Shown: piece after piece, positions 45,406-57,699 of the stretch
How positions within the stretch are numbered: position 1 is the stretch's first letter
Layout: every line of letters starts with the position of its first letter
Assembly: GCF_030272615.1 (NCBI RefSeq)
Contig: NC_081414.1
Span: forward strand, 781,362,119-781,426,118
Origin: Cryptomeria japonica
Taxonomy: Eukaryota; Streptophyta; Pinopsida; Cupressales; Cupressaceae
Direction: 5' to 3'
Length of the DNA stretch: 64,000 nucleotides
The notes under the pieces: generated by a model
The model's database searches: none
What the model saw: the letters and a program-made list of their open reading frames with translations, nothing else
Told to the model about the DNA's origin: nothing
Made by a program: the position numbers and the translations under genes

Positions 45406-48400
45406 TGTAGTACCCCTCCTCGATCAGCCTCTTTTGTATGTTTTGAGTTACTTGAGTGACTATTCTATGGAACATTATTGTATTTTGATTCGAATATTAT
45501 GCAATGTTATTACATGCTTTATTTGGAGTTATGGCATATGATTTTATGCAGTATTTCAGTGCTTATGAGTAATGTTATTTTTATGGATCATTATCATGGA
45601 CTGACACTTTTTCTTTATATTGCGATGCGTTATTTATATGTTGCGTGTTTGCAAGTGTATTGGGATGCAAGGGGATGATTCTCCTTCACTCACTCTAGTA
45701 AGATAGGGAATTTCATGATTCTCCTTCATCGGTGTGCGTACCATATCTGTATTTATGTATATTATCTATATGCATGTGTGGTTCTTTGGTGTAGGACATT
45801 GCAGGTACTAGTATGGGGTAGGTATGGGGTATTGACTCCACCTAGTTTCAAAGGTGTGAGCATGCCTTATATATCCGATGGGAGTGGAGGAGATAGTTGT
45901 TGTACCCTAGCTTGACTGCAGTTACACTCGTGTGAGTGTTGTTAGTCGGTTGTGTTTCCCCATCTAGTTGTTATGCGTGTCATGGTGCCTTGGTTTGGTC
46001 ATTTGAGTTGTCATTTGATCTGTCTTGGTTTTGTGAGTTTCCATTTATTTAAATGGTCATTTAATTTAAATGGATGATGTTATCTTGTGTAGGCATAATA
46101 ATTTAATTAATATGCCCTGTGATTATTGATTTATTTAAATTAATGATTGCTAGATTAAATGGTTAAATGGCTTAATTTATTGTGTAAAGTTGCATTGATA
46201 TTTTTTGTGAAATAAATAAATTGCCTAGCCATTTAAAAAGGTTAAATGCTTTTGTTGAAGGAAGTATTTATGGAAAAAGAAATTAATAAAAGCTTTCCTT
46301 ATTGCTTTTCCATTTGAGTTTTGCTTTTTCATTTTAATTGCTGGGAAAGAATTATTATTTTTTTGGGAAAGAAATAAATCCGATTGCCTTTTAGTTTTAA
46401 AATATTTAAATTTGATTGGATGAAAAAAAAACGTTTATCCTAGAAGCTTGGGTTAAAAGATATTTTTGGGCATCCATTCTAGGGATTCATGGCAGGAGAA
46501 GAAGAGAATTTTGGAGAGAAAATTCTGGAAAAACTTCTTGGAGGAGCTAGAAATTTGACCTAGCTGGAAAACTGGTTGTTCTTCATCTTTTTGCTTGCTA
46601 ATTGCTTCAAGGTTGGAGGTTTCCTTCTTGTTTTGAATTTGTTTTGTAATTTTCAATTTGCTTCCTCTGAAAGGAAATTTATTCAATCTTCCTATAGATG
46701 TTTATGGAATGATTGAAATGGAAGAGTTAGTGTTTACTACTACTGGTTTTGTGAAATCTATATCATATGGTTGCATTCAGGAAATAAATGGTTCATTTCT
46801 CTATCTATTGTGTGTGATTTGTTCTTGGAAATTAATTTATTGATTTAGCTCTTCTTTGAGAAGAAAGAATTTTAGATTGGGCTTTCTGGGTGCATCCTTG
46901 TTTCTATTTTTTTCATGATTTGGTTAGTCATTATTTCCAATATGTTTATTTCACCATTTACCTTGCTGGTAAACTCTTCTTTGAAATTTTGGAAATTGGC
47001 ACTGTATGTGTGTGCCCGTGAAATAATTCTAGAAATGAAATGTCACTAGTTCGAAGAGGTAAATTACTTGTTCGAAGAGGTAAGTGTCACCAGTTTGAAG
47101 AGGTAAATTGCTTGTTTGAAGAGGTAAGTGTCACTGGTTCGAAGAGGTAAATTACCTATTCGAAGAGGTAAGTGTCAACAGTTTGAAGAGGTAAATTACC
47201 TGTTTGAAGAGGTAAGTGTTACCCAATTCAAAGAGGTAAATTACCTGTTCGAAGAGGTAAGTGTCACCGGTTCGAAGAGGTAAATTACCTGTTCGAAGAG
47301 GTAAGTGTCATCGGTTCGAAGAGGTAAATTACATGTTCAATGAGGTAAGTGTCATCGGTTCAAAGAGGTAAATTACCTATTCGAAGAGGTAAGTGTTACC
47401 AGTTTGAAGAGGTAAATTACCTATTTGAAGAGGTAAGTGTCACCGGTTCGAATAGGTAAATTACCTCTTTGAAGAGGTAAGTGTCACTGGTTCGAAGAGG
47501 TAAATTACCTATTCGAAGAGGTAAGTGTCACCAATTTGAAGAGGTAAATTACATGTTCGAAGAGGTAAGTGTCACTGGTTCAAAGAGGTAAATTACCTAT
47601 TTGAAGAGGTAAGTGTTACCAGTTCGAAGAGGTAAATTACCTATTTGAAGAGGTAAGTGTCACCAGTTCAAAGACCTAAATTACTTGTTCAAAGAGGTAA
47701 GTGTTACCTATTCGAAGTGGTAAGTGTTACTGGTTTGAAGTGGTAAGTGTTATCGGTTTGAAGTGGTAGTATTACCGGTCGGTAGTGGTAGTGTTACCAG
47801 TGGTAGCAGCACTACCAGTAAGTGGTGTCTGTCGTCCCGACAATAGCACAACCACAGGTTGGTCTGACCCTCACTTGGTTTTGAGGCCTCACTGGTCTTC
47901 AAAACCGGTTTGTGTTAAGAACTTAAATTTTATAAATGGAATGTTTAAAGTGGTTTTGTGTGATGTAATGTGATTTTCATGTAATTTTTATTATGTGGTT
48001 AATAATTTTACCAATGGAAATCAAGACATGAATTAGAGTTTCAAATTGGTAGATTTGGATATATTCTGAAAATGATTTAAATGCCTATTCGGAATTCATG
48101 TTATAACCAGTTCAATGTTTAAATATGGATTTCATTCTTGATGAAATATTGATTTGGGAATTGAATAATGTGACTATTTCAAGAGTGTTATATTTAATTT
48201 CAATCAATGATGTTTCAAGTGCTTATGATGCTGATATTCTCAAAGATTGTCTGAGTGCAGGTTTGATGTATTTAGCTGTCCTTGCAAGTGTGTATTGTGA
48301 TATTTTGGTCTGTGGTTCAGTCATCCTATGGTGGTGTAATTGGTACCTTTGACCAAGTGATATATGTTAACTCCATTGTCTTAACCATGTAGTGTCTTTT

Positions 48401-49642
48401 CCTTATGGTTAGTCAAGAGTCAGTATGTCCTTTTTTGACCACTTGTTTCTGATAGTGGTGTTATGGATGTTTGTTTCACCATAGGGTCCTCGGGGAGTGA
48501 CCATGCTTGTGTAGTGTCCTTTGAGAGAGTGGCTTTTGCTTGGGGATTGCACCCAAAGTGGTAGGCATTACGACCCAATGAAAGTCAGATAATAACTGAT
48601 AATCTAATGAAATGATTAGGTGGGTAGTATCATAACATTAATAAAAATAAATGTACCTCGTGCATAAGTGAGTGCTAGTATAGGGCTCATAATGTTGTGA
48701 GAAAGCCTAGAATGGCAAACCAACCACCTTGTCTTCACGAAAGGCTAGTAGGGTCCACATGAGACTTAGTTGGAGCCAAAGGTTTGGGAGAGGTTACCAG
48801 GACAGAGAGCTAGGACCTATGAGGGCCTACCAGGGTAACCATCTTAAGCTATGCAATGACACTCTCATTTGGTTTACTTGTATTTTGTGATGTCAGTTCA
48901 CTTGTGTTTGTGAAGTTGAGTCACCTGGATTCTTGTGGAGTCTTATTATGATGTCATTGAGTTGTATGGTTTTGTCGACCATGTCTTGCTTATGCTTGTT
49001 GAGGGTCCTCATCTATCTCCTAGCATAGTGGGGTGATTCCATTTGGGAAATACATGGTCGGGTGGTAGTGTCACTTCTCATCGGATGTTCAGATTTGTGC
49101 CTTCATGTGAGGATTAGCTTCACAGGTGTTCCTGTGGTTTGTGACTCATGCTTCATCTCATGTTTTGGAGATTATTGTTATTAGTAGACCTATGTGGTCA
49201 TTGTATCATTGTATTATTGAACTTATGTAACCTTGTAATTGGATATGATCTATCCTTTTTGACTATTGAGAAGCTATGTATTGGAAGAGCAATGTAATCC
49301 TATGTTTGGATGTTTTTATTAGTTTCCTTGATGATGTTAGTAAATGCTTATTGAAGTGGAAATTATGTTGTATCCTTTCAATCTTTCAAATATGAATCTT
49401 TATATACTTTGGCTTCTTGTGATCATTGAGTTAATGATGCATATGTGGATTTATGATGTTGTGGAATATATTCTAGAAGTTAATTCTTCATTGGTACCCC
49501 TTAAGGAATTCTGGTGTAAGTCTTCCTCTTGTGTTAGCGTGCATGTTGTGTAAATGCACTTATGATATTTATACTTTTAAAAAAAAAATTTGTTTCACCC
49601 TTGTTGTGGGTTTTCCTTCACGGTTCCTGGTGGAGCATTACA
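45406..49642 (+). repeat. 5' LTR (4.2 kb) of the chromovirus-like element
   Basis: Starts TGTAGTACC and ends GCATTACA, two bases before the primer site. No second copy exists in the window, so the ends are judged from the target duplication and primer site. It contains the minisatellite at 47041-47800 and a 47-bp-period repeat just after its end (about 49705-49790). There is no gene inside. Confidence 0.75.
47041..47800 (+). repeat. 44-bp dimeric minisatellite with repeated splice-donor-like motif
   Basis: Fifteen 44-bp units (one of 45 bp) plus about three half-units. Each unit joins two ~22-bp halves: ttcgaagaggtaaattacct and ttcgaagaggtaagtgtcac. GGTAAGTGT occurs 17 times: 47079, 47123, 47167, 47211, 47256, then every 44 bp to 47696, then 47719 and 47742. 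It is not a CRISPR array, since there are no unique spacers. Confidence 0.95.
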
Positions 49643-49644
49643 TT

Positions 49645-49657
49645 TGGTATCAGAGCC
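49645..49657 (+). other. Primer binding site of the chromovirus-like element
   Basis: TGGTATCAGAGCC, perfect initiator-Met site. Confidence 0.95.
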
Positions 49658-49831
49658 CATGTTTCAATACTGGGTACTCTGGGTTTTTAGTGAGCCCATT
49701 TGCCTTGACCTTTTTGTGTAGGTCTTGTGGTGTGACTTCCTTGTGACTTTCTTTGCCTTTTTGTGTAGGTCTTGTGGTTTGACTTCCTTGTGATCTGAAC
49801 CTTATTTTTTTCTCTTGTACAGTGTTAGGTC

Positions 49832-51080
49832 ATGGCTAGGAAAGCTAAGGGAGGTGGCCATGTTGGTGGCCGCACCAGAGGCAGAGGAGGAAGAAGGGGT
49901 CGAGGTTTTGACAGCCATAGTTCTTTGCCTCCACCCACTCATGCGAGTGTCGATAGTGATTAGTCGGTTCATCAAGAGGAACCACCTTCAATAGAGAAGG
50001 CTCCCAAAAGGGGGGAGCTACATCAGATGTTTTAGGAGGTGCTAGCTAGACTAGGCCCCAGACCCAAGGTGGATCGACCCATCCATGGTTAAGTAGAGGA
50101 ACTAGTTCAGTAGTTTCCAGAGAGAGAGAGATCTCATAGGAGGAGAGAGGTCCCAGTGTACTTGGATCTAGCTATCTTAGGGCACATGAGGGACTTGATG
50201 AGGTCCAATCCTCCCTTCTTTGATGGAAAAGGTACCGATCTCGAGGTAGAGACTTGGCTTATCAGTTTAGACCGATGTTTTGCTATGTATCCTTATAGTA
50301 GCAACACCAAGGCGAGATGCACGATCATGCATCTAAAGAGCTTCACATCTATTTGGTGGAAATTAGAGGAGGAGAGGATCAGTGCGAGCATTAACACCAC
50401 ATCTTGGGAGATCTTTTTCAAGAGGTTCAGGGCATGATTCCTCTCACCCCAGTGGAGGCAATTGTGAGCATATGATTTCTATGCTCTGCGCCAATTTGGG
50501 TTGTCAGTGGATCAGTTTGAGCACAAGTTTTATGAGCTCAAACAACATGCTGGGATCGGTAATGATGAGGCTATGATTGTGCAACACTTCTTGAGGGGTC
50601 TTAATGACCACATCAGTGGAGGAGTGAGAGTTTTTGAGCCTACTTCAGTAGAATTAGCCGTGGTGAAAGACAGGTTGGTAGAGAAGAACCTTAGTCATGC
50701 TCATGGCAGCTAGTCTGGATTTTAGATTAGGAGTATCCTTTCAATGGATCTAGAGGTAGAGGGAATCAATCCCAGACTACTGCACCTTTTAGGGGTCCTT
50801 AGATACCCACCAAGAGTGGACAGCAGCAGCTGCCAAGACTGAAGCAAACTCAGGGCCAACAGGGTGGCATCTCTCAGTCCCAGAAGAGCAAGAGATGGCT
50901 GAAGGGTAGGCAGAGCTTTCCAGGGCAGTCTTCTCAAGGAGCATCTCAGGCCCCTATTGGGAAGAGCTTTCAACAATCTAGTGGACCGTTTGGGAGTAGA
51001 GGACCTGGCAGTGGATCTTGCTTCACTTGTGGTCAGTTTGGCCACAAGGCCGCTCAGTATCCTCAATGTTCGCATTAGTC
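49832..51080 (+). pseudogene. Gag of the chromovirus-like element
   Basis: Starts at MARKAKGGG with an Arg/Gly-rich tail (RTRGRGGRRGRG). The capsid domain lies at about 50190-50700 (FFDGKGTDLEVETWL, then QFEHKFYELKQHAG and FLRGL). A frameshift lies between 50713 and 51020. A knuckle, CFTCGQFGHKAAQYP (about 51020), has lost its last Cys. Stops lie near 49961, 50032, 50090, 50111, 50435 and 50465. Typical Ty3/Gypsy Gag; not functional. Confidence 0.82.
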
Positions 51081-51099
51081 GGTTAGTCAGAGGCCAGCC

Positions 51100-52900
51100 G
51101 CATCAGAGCTGACAGTGGGGGATGCAAGTAGATCCCATAGAGTTTTTGCAGTGGTGGATGACTACCAAGCTGAGCATCAGAGTACTATGATTAAGACCAC
51201 AGATGTGTTGCGTGGTACCCCTATCTTTGTACATTTTAATTTTGGTGCTTTAGATTCTTTTATTTCTGCATCCATTATGGAGTGGTGTGGGCTCATGTCT
51301 GCTAGGTAGGCAGATAGGTGGCAAGTAGAATTGGCTACCGATGTGTGAGTGTTTGTAGATGCCTTTGTTCCTAGTTGTGAGTTGGACCTAGGACCCTTTG
51401 TCACTTCAGTGGACCTTTGAATCATTCCTTTTGGGTCCTATGGAGTTGTGTTGGGGATCAATTGGTTATCATCTCACAACGCTCATGTAGACTGTTGTCA
51501 GAAGATAGTAGAGTGTGTAGATGACCTTGGCAAGAGAGTGGGGATCATTGGAGTTCAACAATCGATATTCTTACGTATGATTTCTACTATGCAACTTAGG
51601 CGGTGTATGCATCAAGGGTGTCAGCTTTTTGTAGTTTCTCTTCAAGATGTGGATGAGGGAGAGAGTCAAGAAATTTCTCTTGATGGTCACCCTATTCTTT
51701 GAGAGTATGTAGATTTGTTTCCTTTGGATATTCCTAGTATGCCTCCGAAATGAGACATAGATTTTTTCATTGACTTGGTTCCTGGTGTGGAACCTATTTT
51801 GAGAGCACCATATCAGATGACTACACAGGACTTGAGTGAGTTGAAGTTGCAAGTTGAGGAGTTGTTGGCCAAGGGATTCATTCACCCTAGTGTTTCTCCT
51901 TAGGGTGTGTTGGTTATCTTCGTCAAGAAGAATGATGGTTCTCTTCGATTATGCATTGATTATCGACAATTGCATAAGGTAACCATCCAAAACTGATATT
52001 CGTTGCCTTAGATTGATGACCTATTTGATCAGGTGAAGGGAGACAAGGTGTCTAAGATAGACCTGAAGTCTAGGTATCACCAGTTGTGCATTCATGATGC
52101 AAACATTCATAAGATGACATTTCATACTCATTATGGTCACTATGAGTTCATAGTGGTGCCATTTGGGTTGACAAATGCACCTTCAATGTTCATGAGTCTT
52201 ATGAATGGGGTTTTTCGCACCTACCTTGACCACTTTGTTCTTGTGTTCTTGGATGACGTATTGATTTATTCTAGATCCATGGAAGAGCATGAGGGTCACT
52301 TGCATCAGGTATTGCAGTACTTCAGGGAGAATCAACTTTTTGTGAAATTGAAAAAGTGTGATTTCTTCCTGTCAAAGGTGGGCTATCTTGGTCATATAGT
52401 TTCGGGAGAAGGTGTATCTATGGATCCTTCTAAGATCCAAGCCATTGTTGATTGGCCAGTGTCAACCAATGTTTTTGAAGTTCGAAGTTTCATGGGTTTG
52501 GTCGGATATTACCGTCACTTTGTTCAGAGCTTTTCTCGGATAGGCCATCCGATTACTTCTCTTTAGAGGAAAGGGAAGAAGTTTTTTTGGTCAGAGTAGT
52601 GCGAATTGGATTTTCATACCTTGAAGGAACTCCTTGTTAGTGCTTCGATTTTGGCAGTTTCTGACCGATCTAAAGATTTCATGGTATGCACAGATGCCTC
52701 TTTGGAAGCTATAGGTGCGGTGCTTATGCAGGATGGACATGTGGTTGCCTATGAGTCTCACAAACTCAAGGATCACAAGTTGAACTATCTAGTTCATGAC
52801 TTGGAGTTGGTAGCTATAGTGCATACATTGCTTCATTGGAGACATTTCCTATTGGGGCGTCGGTTTGAGCTGTATACTTGAATTCTCGACAGCGAAGATG
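51100..52900 (+). pseudogene. Protease, reverse transcriptase and RNase H of the chromovirus-like element
   Basis: One main frame. The protease has NFGALDSFIS, so the catalytic Asp of DSGA is lost, and later LGINWL. The RT shows [10 protein letters not shown] (about 51945), [11 protein letters not shown] (52050), [11 protein letters not shown] (52160), [10 protein letters not shown] with catalytic Asp pair (about 52240) and GYLGHIVS. RNase H shows CTDASLEAIGAVL (52690) and ELVAIVHTL. Stops lie at about 51307, 51345, 51418, 51701, 51751, 51901, 51994, 52009, 52564 and 52879. Confidence 0.88.
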
Positions 52901-53745
52901 GATGGAATTCCTCTAGGAGTATGATTTTGAGGTTTTTTATATTCAAGGGAAAGAGAATGTGGTGGTAGATGCTTTGAGTCGTAGGCGGCATGAGGTTGTA
53001 GCATTGTCCCTTGGTATGGACTTGAGTGAGAGAATTCTTCAAGTTCTTCCTCAGGACACTTGGTATCAGGACGTTAGAACTGTGGTGGAGTCTGGAAGAC
53101 CATTGGAGGATAGATATTCAGGATATACTCTTGAGTCATATGGTCTTCTTAGACATCTTGGATGGATCTACGTACCTCCTTTGGAGGGTCTTTGCATTTT
53201 GATTATGTCAGAGGCCCATCGTGGACCTTATTCGTCACACCTTAGTGTCAAGAAGATGCACACAGATCTTAGACAGATATATCATTGGGCTGGTATGAAA
53301 CGTGACATTGCTGATTTTGTGTCCAATTGTTTGGAATTTCAATAGGTGAAGATGGAGCATCAGCTCCTTGCAGGGCTTTTACAGGCGAGCATGATACCAG
53401 ATTGGAAATGGGATATCATTTCCATGGACTTCATAGTAAGGTTGCCTATTTCTTCATGGCGTCATGATGCCATCATGGTCATTGTTGATAGATTGACCAA
53501 AGTTGCTCATTTTGTGCCTATTCAATCTTCTTATACTGCAGCAGTGGTGGCACGAGTCTTCTTGGAATATGTGGTGAGGTTGCATAGGATCCCAAGGCGG
53601 ATCATTTCTGATAGAGACCCTATCTTTACATCGGCCTTGTGGACCTCACTTCAACATGCTTTGGGGACCCAGCTAAACTTTAGTTCAGCTTATCACCCAG
53701 AGACCGATGGTCAGACTAAGCATGTGAATCAAGTCTTGGAGGACA
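52901..53745 (+). pseudogene. Integrase of the chromovirus-like element, truncated
   Basis: Shifted frame from about 52960. It has DALSRR, a zinc-binding His/Cys region (AHRGPYSSHLSVKKMH, then NCLEFQ with the first Cys retained), and the catalytic core with MDFIVRLP, ISDRDPIFTS and HPETDGQTKHVNQVLED, so D, D and E are visible. The coding match ends at 53745, at the TCATG repeat. The chromodomain expected at the C-terminus is absent because of the truncation. Confidence 0.88.
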
Positions 53746-53750
53746 TCATG

Positions 53751-54340
53751 ACCTTAATACAAAAGAACCCCTCTGTCCTTCCATGGTTTTAAACAAGCTT
53801 ACCACATATCATGACATGAAAAAAAACCCATCAACTATCCACCTCATATGGTTTTCTAGATCTTCCCACAAATCTTTACAAAATCCATGAACTGACTTAC
53901 TCTGGTGCTTTTGTTTGTTAATATTCTTGTACATCAAGGAAGTTATATCTATAAATCAATATATATATAACAAATCTAAAAACCACATTTAATAAGAACA
54001 CAATATTCTTAATTATAGTCACTTTATCAATTGCTATCACTCAATCTTGAAGAAAATAGACAACCACCACTGCCACTAGAAGCTACCCTTGAATTTAGTC
54101 ATTTGGGCACCAAATGGGAATGGAAAATTGGTTATTATTCCATCCTACAATGTGAAATTTCTAATAGTTCACAGAAATAGGAACACTAAAAATCATATAA
54201 AATGAAATGCCACCAATACTGATAATCAACCCCATTGTTGATGACTGATGAGAGGACATTGATTGTCTTCCTTCCTTTCTTACCTTGGGCCTCCAATCTT
54301 GAATTATTTAAAAAACGTATTCCTCATCACTAGGACATCA
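53751..54340 (-). other. Unit B interior, right of the Gypsy insertion
   Basis: Aligns with about 27946-28500 of unit A: non-coding 3' part of the gag-only element. Confidence 0.65.
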
Positions 54341-54990
54341 CAACTCTTCATTATTGACATATTCTCTCCAATCTATTTCTTCAGTGAAGGTAGCACGATG
54401 ATTTAGTTTATCATCTAGTAGATCTTGTGCCCTCTTCTTGTAACTCAAAATTAGATTTCCTATTTCATGACAATAGAAATATTCTATTTTTCATTTTGAT
54501 GGAATATTCTTAGATTTTTACTTTCCTTTTTTGTCTTTTGGGTCTTCATTATGATCAAGTAGAGTACAGATCACTCCTTCAAGAATAATGGTTACCTTAC
54601 TTAAAACAAACACCATTCTAGACATTTTTTTAGGCAAACTATTTAGACGTATTTCCTTTGCATCATCATCTTTTACCTTCTTATTAATCCCAACTAACTG
54701 ATATGATCTACCATTTAAATACCTTTTCCCATCTTCATTCCATATAATCTTTGGTTCAATATTTTCTTGGAACTTTTTTATTTAGATCTAGAGAGCTTTT
54801 TTAATGACTTCAAAATCTCTTTTGTTGACTTCACAAAATCCACATGGTGTAAATATGCTTTTGATAACTCGAGACCAATAGTTCCCAAAGCTTTCTAATT
54901 TTTTATATTCCAATTTGCAAGTTTATTTGCATTATTTGGTATGATTGATTTTGGTTTGACAACATCCAAAATATCCTTTTCTATCAAGTG
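54340..54990 (-). pseudogene. Copia-type Gag remnant of array unit B
   Basis: Matches the Gag of unit A (28500-29203) with more stops and a deletion near 54540 and near 54700. It includes the site equivalent to the Copia insertion in unit A (acaacatccaaaatatcc near 54960), empty here. Confidence 0.6.
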
Positions 54991-56109
54991 TAGTTGCATC
55001 TATACTTGCAAGTATGATAGTCTCTTCCTTCAAATTTCTCAATGAGAGTTAATTTTTCCATGATTACTCTTTTATTCAAAGGTGTTAGGCTCAAATAATA
55101 ATGTACCTTAACACCTTTTCAAATTTGATACAACAATTAAATAAAATAAACTTTCTAAACAATGAGTACACTTGACCAAGGAAAAGTAGTAGAAATAACA
55201 AGAAATGAGATCATAACAATAGTTCTAGCTTTTACCTCAAAAAAACTACCACCACGATAAAAGATAAATGAATTCAAGAAAGCCTTTGAATGCATGCTCC
55301 AATGGAGATAATTTCTAAGATTCTAATAAATAATGATAGGTCACAACCACTAACATTACATGAATGATATAGCAATTCCACTGAATTATGAAATGTCATT
55401 GCCAAAATAAAGAGAGTTGATCAAATGTGGTAAAACTTGTATAGTAGAAAGTGATCAATGGAGATCTAGTGATTCTATACTAACACAGAGGCATTTGGAT
55501 GATCTCATGTGGAGATCTATGCATTTTTGCTTCATGTAGCATAGCAGTTTCTAAATAAATTTACCAACTACTAATATAATTTTATTTATTTGTGAGAAAT
55601 ATGCCTTCTTTGTATGAGCTACCAATGATAATGGTAATGTAGTCCTCAAATTGATCAATCTTCACACTAATGATAATGTAGTCCTCAACCTGATCATGGT
55701 AAATATAGTTGCCATCTTGGCCACTAAGAATCACCAGGTAAAACATAGAAAACAATAAACAAATATAAGAACTACCTCTTGCAATGATAGGATTGTCTAA
55801 TCAGAGTTCACTAATCAAGATAGATGTGACCAATGAAGCAAGTTGATAAGGTATGAGAATTTTTAGATTCTATCAATAACAATCCAAACACAAAATTCTT
55901 TCACTTTGAAATGAAGGGAAAATGGCACCACGTTTAGTCTCAAGAATGAACAATATTCCATGTCATGATTGAGTCTCAGTCAAGAATCTCTTGAGTTCAA
56001 AAACATGCTTGTAGTTTGACTTCCTTATTGAATAGTACATTGCATAATATTCAACCTAATTTTTTAAAAAATGTTTTCTCTACTCATCATACAAGCAGGA
56101 TATTATCCC
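54991..56109 (-). other. Leader and N-terminal Gag remnant of unit B
   Basis: Aligns with 43848-44960. A short phrase about taatgataatgtagtcctca is duplicated (about 55628 and 55670). No open gene. Confidence 0.55.
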
Positions 56110-56121
56110 GCTCTGATACCA
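56110..56121 (-). other. Primer binding site of unit B
   Basis: Plus strand gctctgatacca is the exact complement of the initiator-Met site, next to the right LTR. Confidence 0.88.
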
Positions 56122-56124
56122 TAT

Positions 56125-56461
56125 TGTAAAAATTGATCAGAGATATGCAACTAAAAAACCACAAATAAAATGATAGGCACTTCACCATTTTCAAGCAATA
56201 CATCTTACATATATATAGGAGAGTCTACTTGTATATTCAAGGAGAGATTACCTTCACAAATCCTTATTTAGTTGTGATTGTTACTCATGCAACAATGTAC
56301 AATTCAAATTATATGGGTTTTTAAAAAAACTCCAAACCATAATATATATTATTGTTAATATATCAATAATAATACTAAATACTAAAATTTACATGATAAT
56401 AATTACTCACACAATTATTATTTACCCACATACATGGAGCACTAATTGAAATTTCCTAACA
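56125..56461 (-). repeat. Right LTR of gag-only array
   Basis: 337 bp, TGTAAAAATTGATC...CCTAACA; ends the array. Confidence 0.85.
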
Positions 56462-57535
56462 AAGGGCTTGATTGTGGGGTAGACATTTCTCTGATATTTA
56501 ATTTTTGGACTCCATTGTGGGTAGCTAGAAGCATCAGAAGGAACCCAATTTCTATGATGATATTCACAAAAATAAGAAAATTTGGATGATTTTGGCTAAA
56601 GAAAGGGTTATGCCCTATCTGGAGCATCTTTATGGCTATTACCCCAAGGTGACTAAGCTCTTCTATAAAGGGTGGAAGCACAAGAAAAATTGCATTAGAA
56701 ACATATGTTTGGAGGTTACACAAGAATTGAATACAAAAGTCATTGGGCTTCCAATGGATGGAAAAGAAATTCAGGGACAAAAAATCCTATGAGTTTATGG
56801 TGAATACTTTTCTCAAATACAAGCGAGGTTTGAAACTTGTCAAGAATTCAAATGGTCACTACTAGGTAGACTCTCTTAAACCCCTTTGGGTGGGTGTGGC
56901 TAATGTTCTTATGTATTATTTTACACTAGATGGGTAGTTTACTACTACCTACATCAGTTTTTATTACTTAATCACTTTAGGCATAAGATATTGGTTTCAG
57001 TCCCTTTCTATCTTCTTTCATCCTTCAAAACTAGTATTAAGGAAGACAATAAGAAATAGAGTAACCCTAGTCTTCATGTGAGCCTGATTCTTCTAATCAT
57101 GAAAAACTTTAAATCCTTTGCATCTCCTCTTAAGGGGAAAGGATATGGTTCCCCCTCTTTGCATTCAAGAAATTCAGGGTTTGAGGAGGACATGGAGATG
57201 GATTCTAAGGAGGGAGAGAATGACTTGAAGGATGTTGACTAGGAAGTAGAGGATGGGGCTTCATCAGAGTTCAACATTGTCTCGAAGGAGTAGAAAAAGG
57301 AGGTCCACCCTCTTAGGGATGAGAAAGGGAGATTTGTGAAGAGAAAGAAGGTGAGGTATGACTCTCCTAGTCGAGTAGATGTGAAGTTGAATGAAGATGA
57401 GGCTAGTGATAACCCAAACATGGAAGGAGTGAATTTCATGGATGAAGGGGCCAACCTTAAGGGGGGGGGGAGGAGAAGGGTCCTTGGGATCAATCCCTTC
57501 CCCTCCATTATCTAATTGTGTTGATGAGGATATCT
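56462..57535 (+). pseudogene. Degenerate gag-like protein of unknown family
   Basis: Plus-strand frame 56586-56792 reads YLEHLYGYYPKVTKLFYKGW, then LEVTQELNTKVIGLPMDGKE. I associate this pattern (a short helical domain that senses V.GLPM.G) with gag-like ORFs of large plant genomes, from memory and unverified. Downstream pieces are FASPLKGKGYGSPSLHSRNSG (about 57118-57180) and an acidic/basic linker to about 57510. Stops lie near 56792, 56877, 57058, 57239 and 57290. There are no catalytic motifs. Confidence 0.4.
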
Positions 57536-57699
57536 AGCTAATCACCCTTCCTTTCAAAAGGATTTTCTTAAGGACCCCCCTTCCTCAAAAATGGTCTTGG
57601 GAATTGCTAGGGATGTTGTTATGGACTAGTTTAGTATTTCAAAATGGTTGTTTCTAGAGATAAATAAAATTAATGTCAATACCTAGTCCATTGTAAGAA

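Larger units (their letters stand above)
45406..53745 (+). mobile_element. Chromovirus-like Gypsy retrotransposon, 3' truncated
   Basis: Starts with a 4.2 kb LTR (TGTAGTACCCC, 45406-49642), then the initiator-Met primer site, Gag, protease, RT, RNase H and integrase, all broken. The sequence stops inside the integrase core. The rest of integrase and the entire 3' LTR are missing. TCATG lies on both sides (45401-45405 and 53746-53750), and unit A has a single unfilled copy (ctcatgacctt near 27945). This was therefore an ordinary insertion whose 3' end was lost later. Lineage (Tekay/Del-like) is inferred from the large LTR and Gag/RT wording. Confidence 0.88.
44977..56461 (-). mobile_element. 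Gag-only Copia-type element, array unit B (contains truncated Gypsy)
   Basis: Shares its left LTR (44977-45312) with unit A and ends with LTR 56125-56461. The interior is 45313-45405 plus 53751-56124. The initiator-Met primer site is perfect at 56110-56121 (complement). It is split by the chromovirus-like element at 45406. The Gag is more decayed than in unit A. Confidence 0.8.

Noticed and set aside
47041-47800. CRISPR-like regular array
   Set aside because: The repeats are contiguous with no unique spacers. This is plant DNA inside an LTR, so it is a minisatellite.
48125-48352. 75-codon frame inside the 4.2 kb LTR
   Set aside because: No domain or conservation evidence, and it lies in LTR sequence.
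27514-56466. A target duplication for the gag-only array
   Set aside because: TGGTA on the left and AAGGG on the right do not match. The left LTR edge is also set only by similarity.
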